A stretch of DNA of 7,305 nucleotides, taken from Bacteroidota bacterium (GTDB lineage: Bacteria; Bacteroidota; Bacteroidia; Chitinophagales; UBA8649). A program made the translations under genes and the position numbers. Positions within the stretch are counted from its first letter, which is position 1; every line of letters starts with the position of its first letter. Shown here in pieces: positions 1-7,305 of the stretch. A model generated the notes under the pieces. It searched no databases and was not told where the DNA came from. It saw only the letters and a program-made list of their open reading frames with translations. Location: contig DLYY01000139.1 in NCBI GenBank assembly GCA_003447535.1, positions 1-7,305 of the forward strand, read 5' to 3'.

Positions 1-546
1 GAGATTAAGGCCGCCTTCGACATGAAGTTTTCATTTAATGACTTAGTCATCAAGGCGTGTGCTACGGCGCTTCGTAAGCATCCTAATGTCAATGCTTCAT
101 GGCTTGGAGATATTATCCGCTACCACGCGGACATCAATATTGGAATGGCAGTAGCTGTAGATGAAGGACTTGTGGTTCCTGTAATCAAGCATGCCGATCA
201 ACTAGGGCTTTCTGAAATATCAGTTGCAGCTCGCGGTTTTGTTGAAAAGGCAAGACAACGACAACTTGCTTCTGAAGAAATGCAGGGCAATACATTCAGT
301 ATCTCTAATCTTGGAATGATGGGAATCGATGAGTTTACTGCCATTGTTAATCCACCAGATGCCTGCATCCTTGCTGTCGGTGCCATTCGCCCCGAACTAG
401 CACTTGAAGACGGAGAGTTGGTAGAGAAGCAAATGATGAAACTTACCTTATCCTGTGACCATCGTGTAGTCGATGGAGCGGTTGGAGCAGCCTTCCTAGC
501 AACTTTAAAAGGGCACTTGGAGAATCCAGTGAGTATGTTGCTCTAG
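1..546 (+). CDS. Dihydrolipoyl acyltransferase (E2), C-terminal catalytic domain, pyruvate dehydrogenase type; 5' end outside window
   Basis: Transfers the acyl group from the lipoyl arm to CoA in a cytoplasmic 2-oxoacid dehydrogenase complex and forms the complex core. The reading frame is open from base 1, and seven codons precede the ATG at 22. That ATG is therefore an internal Met inside the catalytic domain, not the start. The lipoyl and E1/E3-binding domains must lie upstream. About 181 residues are visible, most of the roughly 230-residue chloramphenicol-acetyltransferase-like domain. Counting from Met at 22, the active-site motif DHRVVDG has its His at 147 and Asp at 151. The segment around residues 91-118 (ISNLGMMGIDEF, then NPPDACILAVG) and the ending ENPVSMLL match pyruvate dehydrogenase E2 better than the branched-chain or 2-oxoglutarate types, as I recall those families. 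No frameshift or missing catalytic residue is seen. The fused E1 gene follows 47 bp downstream on the same strand, probably in one transcript. The E2 identity is very secure; the pyruvate assignment is likely but inferred. Confidence 0.95.
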   Translation, partial: EIKAAFDMKFSFNDLVIKACATALRKHPNVNASWLGDIIRYHADINIGMAVAVDEGLVVPVIKHADQLGLSEISVAARGFVEKARQRQLASEEMQGNTFSISNLGMMGIDEFTAIVNPPDACILAVGAIRPELALEDGELVEKQMMKLTLSCDHRVVDGAVGAAFLATLKGHLENPVSMLL

Positions 547-581
547 TTAAGCGTTGCATGAGCGTAACGGTTTATACGTCG

Positions 582-589
582 TATATTTG
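582..589 (+). promoter_or_regulatory. Possible Bacteroidota -7 element (TAnnTTTG) just before the E1 start
   Basis: The octamer TATATTTG fits the TAnnTTTG -7 consensus of Bacteroidota housekeeping promoters. It ends 5 bases before the E1 ATG, so transcription from it would begin at or very near the A of the start codon and give a leaderless message. Against it, no TTTG-like -33 element lies at the usual spacing of about 19 bases; the nearest TTG (553-555) is 26 bases upstream. One chance match in an AT-rich gap is quite possible, and read-through from the E2 gene is the simpler explanation. Confidence 0.15.
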
Positions 590-593
590 AGGT

Positions 594-2993
594 ATGTCAC
601 GAGATGCCTCACTACCGCAAAACCCATCCAACTCCTCGCCGGCACAGCGTTTTAAACAACAAGTGATTGATGATTTTACTACGGCATGCCTCAGTCGTGA
701 GTTAAGTCTCGTAGGGCGTAAAGAAGTCCTTGGAGGAAAAGGAAAATTCGGAATATTTGGCGATGGCAAAGAGATTACGCAAGTAGCGCTTGCCCGATCC
801 TTTAAGCCTGGCGATTTCCGTTCGGGCTATTATCGCGACCAAACTTGGATGCTCGCACTTGGTGTTATCACGCCGACACAATTCTTCGCTCAGTTATACG
901 CAGATAGCAACCCCGATCATGAACCTATGTCTCACGGGAGGCAAATGAATGCCCACTTCGCTACCCCACTTATCGATAACGAGGGTAACTGGTTAGAGCT
1001 AAAATCAAGGTATAATGTTGCAGCAGATGCCTCATCGACCGCCAGTCAAATGCCCAGAGCTGTAGGCCTAGCCTTGGCTTCAAAGTTTTACAGAAACAAC
1101 CCAGAACTTCAAACTGATAACAAATTCTCGACCAACGGACAAGAAATATGTTTTGTGAGTATCGGTGATGCATCTACGTCCGAGGGACATTTCTGGGAGG
1201 CTATTAATGCAGCGGGTGTCTTAAAAATACCGATGATAACGGTCGTCTATGATGACGGGTATGGTATATCCGTACCCAAAAAGTATCAAACCACTAAAGA
1301 GAGTATTTCTGAGGTTCTATCTGGATTTCAAGTAGATGATAATGATGAAGGCGTTGTTATCGTCAAAGCGAAAGCATGGGACTACCCTGGCCTGGTACAA
1401 ACCTTCGAAAAAGTAAGCACTCTCGTTCGAGAAAAGCATATCCCTGCCCTGATTCATGTTGAAGAGGTAACACAACCTCAGGGACATAGTACATCAGGTT
1501 CTCACGAACGCTATAAGAGCGAAGACCGACTGGCATGGGAACAGGATGCAGATGGCATCCAACGCATGGGCACATGGCTTATCGATAAATCCATTCTTAC
1601 TGAAGAAGAAGTCGATCAGATTAAAAAAGAAGCAAAAAAAACAGCGAATTCTGCCAAGAGAGAAGCTTGGAAGGCCTATCAGCAACCGATACTTGAGAAA
1701 GCCAAGGAGTTAGAAAGACTCATCAAGCAATCAAACCATACAATAATTTCCCATCTTGAAGCCTCGGTAAAAGACTTGTACAATCCAGGGTATTCAGATC
1801 TTGTTCGCATAACAAAAGAAGCCCACAGGGTGCTTCGAAGAAACAATATATCAGACCAAAATCTATCTTCGTTTATTGAAGAGATAAACGAGTTCGGGCA
1901 AAGAACTTATCAAAGCCATTGGGTTAGTGAGACGAAGGACAGCACAAAAAATGTCAGCGTCATAAGTGCCGAGTATAGTGAGCGTGAAGAGGTTAATGGA
2001 TTTGAAGTACTCCACGCTGCCTTTGACGCCGCATTGGCTCGGAATCCAGCTGTAATAGCCTTTGGAGAAGATGTGGGTAAAATAGGTGATGTAAATCAAG
2101 CATTTGCAGGACTGCAAGAAAAGTACGGGGAGCATCGGGTGTTTGATACAGGTATACGAGAGTTAACTATCATGGGGCAGGCTATCGGCATGGCTATGCG
2201 CGGATTAAGGCCTATTGCTGAGATTCAATACTTAGATTATCTGATATACGGCCTACAACCTTTAGCAGATGATGTTGCTACATTAACCTACAGAACGGCA
2301 GGACAGCAACGATGTCCAGTTATTATTCGAACAAGGGGTCACCGCTTGGAGGGAATATGGCATACAGGATCTCCTATGGGAATGGTGCTTAATTCGTTGC
2401 GAGGGATGAATGTCTGCGTGCCAAGAAACATGACTCAAGCCGCTGGCATGTACAATACGTTGCTTGAGTGTGATGAGCCAGCTATTGTAGTAGAATGTCT
2501 CAATGGATATCGATTAAAAGAAAGACGTCCTTCAAATATCGGGGAATTCACAGTGCCCATGGGCGAGGTGGAGACCTTACAAGAAGGAGATGATTTAACC
2601 TTGGTCACCTATGGTTCATGCGTGCGAATCGCCCAACAAGCCATTGCCATGCTAGAAAAAGATAACATCTCTATTGAACTTATTGACATACAAACCTTGT
2701 TGCCCTTTGATTGTGATAGCAACATCATTGAATCAATCAAAAAAACAAATAGGGTCGCCGTCTTAGACGAAGACGTCCCTGGCGGAGCATCGGGCTTTAT
2801 TCTTCAACAAATCATTGAAGAACAAGGTGCCTACCAATACCTTGACAGCCCCCCGATTACCATTGCTGCTCGGCCCCATCGCAGTGCTTATGGAAGTGAT
2901 GCTGATTACTGGAGCAAACCCAGCGCAGATGATGTTTATGCTGCGGTGTATAACATTATGCACGAAGCCAATCCAAGCAGCTACCCAAAATAA
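594..2993 (+). CDS. Fused 2-oxoacid dehydrogenase E1 (alpha-beta), branched-chain-like, ThDP-dependent
   Basis: Catalyses ThDP-dependent oxidative decarboxylation of a 2-oxoacid and reductive acylation of the E2 lipoyl group. The protein has 799 residues. The E1-alpha part (about 15-330) has GYYRDQ and SHGRQMN near the N-terminus. Its ThDP/Mg motif starts at Gly191-Asp192 and ends at Asp220-Asp221-Gly222, with GDA and DD in place of the classic GDG and NN. Its active-site loop carries His298 in GHSTSGSHERYKS. A charged, probably helical linker follows (about 334-465). The E1-beta part (about 467-799) has the cofactor-activating Glu492 in FGEDVG, the conserved His590 in GIWHTGSPMGM, and a transketolase C-terminal domain from about 665, with RPHRSAYGSDADYWSKP near 760. 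This wording is what I recall for fused Bacteroidota E1 proteins, usually annotated as 2-oxoisovalerate dehydrogenase. The start is firm: an in-frame TGA at 588-590 excludes anything upstream. GAGG (589-592) lies only one base before the ATG, too close for a normal ribosome-binding site. The gene is probably co-transcribed with the E2 gene 47 bp upstream. Substrate (branched-chain 2-oxoacids, pyruvate or both) is unresolved. Confidence 0.93.
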   Translation: MSRDASLPQNPSNSSPAQRFKQQVIDDFTTACLSRELSLVGRKEVLGGKGKFGIFGDGKEITQVALARSFKPGDFRSGYYRDQTWMLALGVITPTQFFAQLYADSNPDHEPMSHGRQMNAHFATPLIDNEGNWLELKSRYNVAADASSTASQMPRAVGLALASKFYRNNPELQTDNKFSTNGQEICFVSIGDASTSEGHFWEAINAAGVLKIPMITVVYDDGYGISVPKKYQTTKESISEVLSGFQVDDNDEGVVIVKAKAWDYPGLVQTFEKVSTLVREKHIPALIHVEEVTQPQGHSTSGSHERYKSEDRLAWEQDADGIQRMGTWLIDKSILTEEEVDQIKKEAKKTANSAKREAWKAYQQPILEKAKELERLIKQSNHTIISHLEASVKDLYNPGYSDLVRITKEAHRVLRRNNISDQNLSSFIEEINEFGQRTYQSHWVSETKDSTKNVSVISAEYSEREEVNGFEVLHAAFDAALARNPAVIAFGEDVGKIGDVNQAFAGLQEKYGEHRVFDTGIRELTIMGQAIGMAMRGLRPIAEIQYLDYLIYGLQPLADDVATLTYRTAGQQRCPVIIRTRGHRLEGIWHTGSPMGMVLNSLRGMNVCVPRNMTQAAGMYNTLLECDEPAIVVECLNGYRLKERRPSNIGEFTVPMGEVETLQEGDDLTLVTYGSCVRIAQQAIAMLEKDNISIELIDIQTLLPFDCDSNIIESIKKTNRVAVLDEDVPGGASGFILQQIIEEQGAYQYLDSPPITIAARPHRSAYGSDADYWSKPSADDVYAAVYNIMHEANPSSYPK

Positions 2994-2995
2994 AC

Positions 2996-3005
2996 TTTCT
3001 AGAAA
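2996..3005. repeat. 10-bp perfect palindrome at the convergent gene junction
   Basis: TTTCTAGAAA is a perfect inverted repeat with no loop. It lies in the tail-to-tail junction, starting three bases after the E1 TAA and containing the TAG of the minus-strand gene at its centre. It is AT-rich and short. It could be chance or a small protein-binding site. It is not a terminator, because it has no loop and no following T-tract. Confidence 0.3.
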
Positions 3006-6000
3006 TTAAACTCAATCTTAAACTCTTCAGTTTTAAGGCTTGAACCGATACCAAAGGTCATAGACCTGCCATTGTTTTCAACGGTTCGCTTTTTCTCAGG
3101 CACATCAGTTATTGACTGCATAACCGCTTTATTTGTAGAAAAAATTGAGAGGTGGTTTGCTCGATAGGAAAGATGGACAAATTCCTTTAAATCATTTTCG
3201 ATATAGAGATCAAATCCATCCGACTCTGCATCTCTCTGTTCAAAAACAATTTTACCCTTTACCTCCTTATGAATAGGCATCTCTCCTATAAATGAGATTC
3301 CAATCTTACCTTCTGAGGCAAAACGTCGAAAAAGCGCATCATCCTCATAATTGAAGGTTATCTGATGCGTAACTAAATTCCCCTTCAGACCTTTTGGATA
3401 CTCAAAGAATGGATCCATAGCCATTGCACTTCTAAGGTCCTTTAGATTCTTATTTTTTCGCTGTAAAAGACCAAACCAATCCTGCATACTTGATTCCTCA
3501 TAATAAGTCAGTGACTTGCTGGAAAAGCTTGCTTCATTAATCATAAGACCAATCGCCTGCCAAATTTCATCAGGAAGTCCGATGGATAAAGCTTGTGACA
3601 TGTTTACTTCCAAATTATTGGACTCCACATTATGAACAACACGTCCATTATTGTGTAATTCAACAGGCCCCGTGCGCAGCTGTAAATCCAACAAACCATA
3701 CCCGTTTATGTCTTTAGAAGCCACATTATACGTTAGGCCATTTCCAGTGTAACCAGGAATCGATGCATCGAATCTCCCATTTTGAAAGAAATACTCATCC
3801 TCGCCTGCTTTATGAGAAAACATACCCTTTACTTCAAGCAATGGTTTTTGTGAGGGTACACGCACCCGAGATAGTAACTGAGGAAAGAAGGGAGTTATAT
3901 CCTTTGGAGCGAGGTAAACGCCGGTATACAACGTCTCACCTCGTAAGGCCGTGGACTGTTGAAAGTCAAATCCAATAGAATCAACATAGATGGTATCATT
4001 TATTTTTACCCAATCATTATCCAAGGCATCAGACTGCCAGTCAATTTGAAGGAATCCATCAAGATGTACACCAATAAATCTCGAATCAATGGCTACATCA
4101 CCAATGCCTAAAATGGATGTCATAAACTGCAAACTATCAATCATCTGAAGCTCCCCATTCGCATGAAAATATGACATCCTATCGGATTCTTTCTTCTGCT
4201 GAGTCTGCTTTGTTATTATATTTTCCATCGCAATAAGTTGGGAATCTAAATCTTGCCCGTTATAGATGAAATTCCCTTTACCATTTGCATCATTTCGGCC
4301 TTTAACAGTCATAGAAACACTACTAAATTGATGCCTTGATTCGTTAACCGGCGATGTCAATGTACATCTCTCTAACTTAGACAGCGCTCCATTCTGTTTG
4401 ATGTACAAGGTATCTCCGTTGGGATATAATCTCGAATCAGCAACATCAATAAATGGAATCTCACGAACCTCAAGGGATGATGTTGACATATCGTAGTCAG
4501 CTGAACCCGAGTTAAAGGATAAATCGCCTTGAGATGGGTTGGTCGCAAAAAACGTCATATCCTCTTGACCCTCAGGTACACGGAAAAACAATCTTCTAGC
4601 GTCAATATCCCACTGAAATTCACGGATATTTACTCGATAGGCATTGTAGGCTAGGTCAATAAAGTTATCCTCCGAGTTGGATATAAAGGTTCCATAGTTT
4701 TCGTCCATATCGACCTCCATAGACACATCATTAGCAGAAAAAGTAACCTGATCTCCTCTTGACTTAACTTCAAGATTACCAGAGGACGTCATGATATCCT
4801 TATCAGTTAAGGTAAAATCCTCTGAGGTTAACTTCGCATCACTCCATTCAATGGCACCGTCGGCTGTAATTGCGGTATCTGTTACTTGTAGATTACCCTG
4901 GAGTAGCGTACGCCCTTGGTTCATAGAAAATGGATTGTTGGCATTCGAGGCAGCCACTAATCTGCCCTCATAGGGAAACCACCTTAACTTATTCTTTTCA
5001 CTCTTCATCTCCGGAGATAAAAATCCCATTTCACTTCGTTCGATGTTCAAGGAATCCGCAAAGGCCACAACAGAGTCAGTAAAGAATTCAATACGCTTGG
5101 ATGAGAAATCAGAAGTTAAATAATCAACGGTTCCAGTCCCAATGATGCCATTGCTGCGATCCAGTTGATATACTCCAGTGAGCAGTCCCCTATCCTGGTA
5201 TAAAGAGATACCTTCTGCACCTGTCGATTCTTTGATGCCCAGTGATTTATCATTCATAAGCATGAGAGTATCCCTTATCTCGGGAAAAATATAAGCGCTA
5301 GTCAGCGTTCCTATAAAACTCAGATCAACGGAATCAATATAGAACAAGGAATCTAACGTAAAGGGGTCTAACGAAAAATAGAAACTATCCCTGTTGTAAT
5401 CTCCACTAAGTATACTTGAATCAGAATAAAAAACTTTGGAGTGATTGAAGGTTTCAATTTTAGGATAACTCTCGTCTTGATTAAAGGTTCCTGAGTGATT
5501 ATCCGGTGAGTTGACGGATACAACGAGGTCAGCCCCTTCTATGACCGACTTCACACGCAATAAGTTCGAAGCTGTATTTGGATCATTGTATAGAACATCC
5601 ATCCGTAACTCATTCAGGCTATCCGAAACAAAATGGTAAGGCCCATATTCAAACAAGGCGTCATCATCCAAGAACTCAAACTGACCTGCTGTAAACATTC
5701 CCGAGAAGTTAAATGACTTATCCTTAACGATGTCAAATATTTGATTATCCGGATAAATACTTGCTCGATCATACTCTGATATCGTAACTGAAGAAACACC
5801 CGTTATCGTGGCGATATCCAAATCAACATCATAGGTAACATTTTTACCTGATGCAAAGGAGGACATTCCCATTTCATCGAAATCAGAGATCTTTCGCAAT
5901 GCCTCTACATAAAGAATAATCTTGGGCAACAAATCCACTCGTTCTTCTGCTTCATTAAAACCTATAAAGCCATTTGCCATCAATCGATAAAAGTTAGAAA

Positions 6001-7305
6001 ACTGTTGCCGGTAGGGAACATTCGGTGCTAGAATTTTCCCTAAGGCTTTAGCAGATAGAGAAGCACCGCGTAGTTCGCCATTATAGCTATCATAAATCTT
6101 TTCAATTTCACTATTTCCAAAATGCATTCCTGCATTTCTAAAAGACTCATAACTGAAGTATTTATCAGATATGATGTTCACACTTTTTGTGCGTGAATCA
6201 GTAAAAAGATTAAACTCTATCTCTCGACTATCTAATGGCCAGCGAAGGATTTCTGCTTCAATGATCATATTTTGATTGCCCAAGGTGAACGGAATATCGG
6301 ATACGATATCTAAACCTGTCCGCGCATCTAGAGTGTTTGACTGAATTTTGTATTCAACCTCAACTGCGGGATGGGAAATTGAATCATTAACCGTAAACAG
6401 TATCAGACTCCCTAAGCCACCAAAGATTTTATTAGGCACAGCCACCTTAAGAGATTTTGGCTTATACAAGGCAAGAAGTTTCTGACTACTGGGATCACGA
6501 AACTCAACAACACAAACCTCACCTTTGGGTGCATCAACTCCAATTTCATTACCCGTCAGGTGAAATCCGCCATTCACACTAACATAGTCGTTGATTTGTT
6601 GAGTAGGCAATCGGACGGTTGCTAAAAAATCAGGGTAATTCTTATCCCTGGTTTGATTGTCAAGTCGATCCTTAAATACTCCTGGAAATGCCTCACGACT
6701 ATATTTTGGATAGTTCATAAACACTGAATCACAGGTTATCTCAAATTTCGTAGTCTTGACCTTATAGCTCGTCAGCCTTACATAGGCCTCATCCTTCGGA
6801 ATCCCCGCACCAACCCAATCCATTTCTCCCCCAGTACCCTGCCATTCATAGGTCTTTCCATAGAATATTCCAGTCGTATTACTCAAGGCCATGGTATCAT
6901 ATGGATTATCTGCCTGAAGTATCACAGGTTGATGAAAAGAGAGTATTAGCCCCTCATCACTTGACCAAGCAACCGCGCTTGCCTTTCCCTTAACCCTCCA
7001 TATATCCTTGCTACGTACCGTGAGGATTCCGGACCGAGCAAACTGTCTCCATTGTCTAACCTCCTCATCGAACTTGCTTTCCTTGCCGGGGTAATAAAAA
7101 CCTATTTGGTCAGCTAACACCTCATGCCATTGATCCAGCGGCAGACATTTTATCGAATCAAAGAGCATACACAAACCAGCTATTCTCCGCTCACGATCTA
7201 CTGTCCAGCGCCCTACCTTATCCATTGAGTTAGCATACTCTGCAATGTGCCGCATTAGGTCATTACTCGCTTGACCCGAAGCAATATATTGACTAAAGCG
7301 TTCAG
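2999..7305 (-). CDS. Very large beta-rich protein of unknown function, probably envelope-associated; N-terminus outside window
   Basis: I do not recognise a named function. The frame ends at TAG (2999-3001) and stays open to the right edge: 16 more codons read upstream of the ATG at 7253-7255, so that Met need not be the start and the protein exceeds 1,430 residues. Numbering from that Met, residues 1 to about 95 look helical and charged (RHIAEYANSMDKVGRW, then EEVRQWRQFA). The rest is dominated by short alternating strands rich in Ser, Asp, Asn and aromatics. Asp-Ser-[Leu/Ile/Val] recurs throughout: CDSVFM, NDSISH, SDSLNE, LDSLFY, IDSVDL, TDSVVA, ADSLNI, IDSLQF, VDSIGF. Segments near 706-737, 808-850 and 916-952 (ADYDMSTSSLEV, then DVADSRLYP) resemble the OstA/LptA repeat style. 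Cysteines are few (I count five). No nucleotide-binding, protease or glycosidase motif was seen. The C-terminus FKIEFNF alternates hydrophobic and polar residues and ends in Phe, as in the outer-membrane assembly signal. Any signal peptide, promoter and ribosome-binding site lie outside the window. The frame is intact and clearly coding; export and OstA relationship are inference. It converges on the E1 gene with a 5-bp gap, so it is not part of that operon. Confidence 0.85.
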   Translation of the reverse strand, partial: ERFSQYIASGQASNDLMRHIAEYANSMDKVGRWTVDRERRIAGLCMLFDSIKCLPLDQWHEVLADQIGFYYPGKESKFDEEVRQWRQFARSGILTVRSKDIWRVKGKASAVAWSSDEGLILSFHQPVILQADNPYDTMALSNTTGIFYGKTYEWQGTGGEMDWVGAGIPKDEAYVRLTSYKVKTTKFEITCDSVFMNYPKYSREAFPGVFKDRLDNQTRDKNYPDFLATVRLPTQQINDYVSVNGGFHLTGNEIGVDAPKGEVCVVEFRDPSSQKLLALYKPKSLKVAVPNKIFGGLGSLILFTVNDSISHPAVEVEYKIQSNTLDARTGLDIVSDIPFTLGNQNMIIEAEILRWPLDSREIEFNLFTDSRTKSVNIISDKYFSYESFRNAGMHFGNSEIEKIYDSYNGELRGASLSAKALGKILAPNVPYRQQFSNFYRLMANGFIGFNEAEERVDLLPKIILYVEALRKISDFDEMGMSSFASGKNVTYDVDLDIATITGVSSVTISEYDRASIYPDNQIFDIVKDKSFNFSGMFTAGQFEFLDDDALFEYGPYHFVSDSLNELRMDVLYNDPNTASNLLRVKSVIEGADLVVSVNSPDNHSGTFNQDESYPKIETFNHSKVFYSDSSILSGDYNRDSFYFSLDPFTLDSLFYIDSVDLSFIGTLTSAYIFPEIRDTLMLMNDKSLGIKESTGAEGISLYQDRGLLTGVYQLDRSNGIIGTGTVDYLTSDFSSKRIEFFTDSVVAFADSLNIERSEMGFLSPEMKSEKNKLRWFPYEGRLVAASNANNPFSMNQGRTLLQGNLQVTDTAITADGAIEWSDAKLTSEDFTLTDKDIMTSSGNLEVKSRGDQVTFSANDVSMEVDMDENYGTFISNSEDNFIDLAYNAYRVNIREFQWDIDARRLFFRVPEGQEDMTFFATNPSQGDLSFNSGSADYDMSTSSLEVREIPFIDVADSRLYPNGDTLYIKQNGALSKLERCTLTSPVNESRHQFSSVSMTVKGRNDANGKGNFIYNGQDLDSQLIAMENIITKQTQQKKESDRMSYFHANGELQMIDSLQFMTSILGIGDVAIDSRFIGVHLDGFLQIDWQSDALDNDWVKINDTIYVDSIGFDFQQSTALRGETLYTGVYLAPKDITPFFPQLLSRVRVPSQKPLLEVKGMFSHKAGEDEYFFQNGRFDASIPGYTGNGLTYNVASKDINGYGLLDLQLRTGPVELHNNGRVVHNVESNNLEVNMSQALSIGLPDEIWQAIGLMINEASFSSKSLTYYEESSMQDWFGLLQRKNKNLKDLRSAMAMDPFFEYPKGLKGNLVTHQITFNYEDDALFRRFASEGKIGISFIGEMPIHKEVKGKIVFEQRDAESDGFDLYIENDLKEFVHLSYRANHLSIFSTNKAVMQSITDVPEKKRTVENNGRSMTFGIGSSLKTEEFKIEFNF

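Noticed and set aside
22..24. ATG at 22 as the start of the E2 gene
   Set aside because: The frame is open to base 1 and the residues before and after it belong to the catalytic domain, which cannot begin here in a working E2.
1863..2135. Minus-strand reading frame of 90 codons inside the E1 gene
   Set aside because: It lies wholly opposite conserved E1 coding sequence, including the start of the beta domain, and has no family resemblance or ribosome-binding site.
3017..3037. Hairpin CTTAAACT-CTTC-AGTTTTAAG as a terminator for the E1 transcript
   Set aside because: The stem is AT-rich with a bulge, has no following T-tract on the plus strand and lies in the coding end of the opposite gene. 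It is too weak to call.
3763..3978. Plus-strand reading frame of 71 codons inside the giant gene
   Set aside because: It is antisense to a well-supported coding frame, has no recognisable domain and shows a composition expected of a shadow frame.
7253..7255. ATG at 7253-7255 (minus strand) as the start of the giant protein
   Set aside because: Sixteen further in-frame codons without a stop reach the window edge, the sequence there continues the same helical style, and no signal peptide follows this Met.

Overview
The window looks like chromosomal DNA from a member of the Bacteroidota, possibly Flavobacteriales. Three things support this. The 2-oxoacid dehydrogenase E1 is a single alpha-beta fusion whose motif wording is typical of that phylum. 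Neither visible gene start has a well-placed Shine-Dalgarno sequence. The third gene is a very long beta-rich protein rich in Asp-Ser-aliphatic tripeptides, a style common in envelope proteins of that phylum. The genus cannot be decided from this window. I see no mobile element, RNA gene, CRISPR array or tandem repeat, so this reads as ordinary core-genome sequence.

Layout: (1) positions 1-546, plus strand, hold the 3' end of a dihydrolipoyl acyltransferase (E2) gene of pyruvate dehydrogenase type. (2) After a 47-bp gap, positions 594-2993, plus strand, encode a complete 799-residue thiamine-diphosphate-dependent E1 with alpha and beta subunits fused. (3) Only 5 bp beyond its stop, a gene of more than 4.3 kb on the minus strand ends at 2999. 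It runs open through the right edge of the window, so its start is not visible. Coding density is close to total and no gap exceeds 47 bp.

The two plus-strand genes probably work together, or at least in the same class of reaction. E1 decarboxylates a 2-oxoacid on ThDP and passes the acyl group to the lipoyl arm of E2, whose catalytic domain transfers it to CoA. E3 and the lipoyl domains are not in view. The E2 resembles pyruvate dehydrogenase E2, while the fused E1 resembles the branched-chain type, so the substrate is uncertain.

The minus-strand gene has no named function that I recognise. It is beta-rich, has stretches that resemble the OstA/LptA style of repeat, and ends in a strand that fits the C-terminal signal of outer-membrane proteins. 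It is the least explained part of the window.
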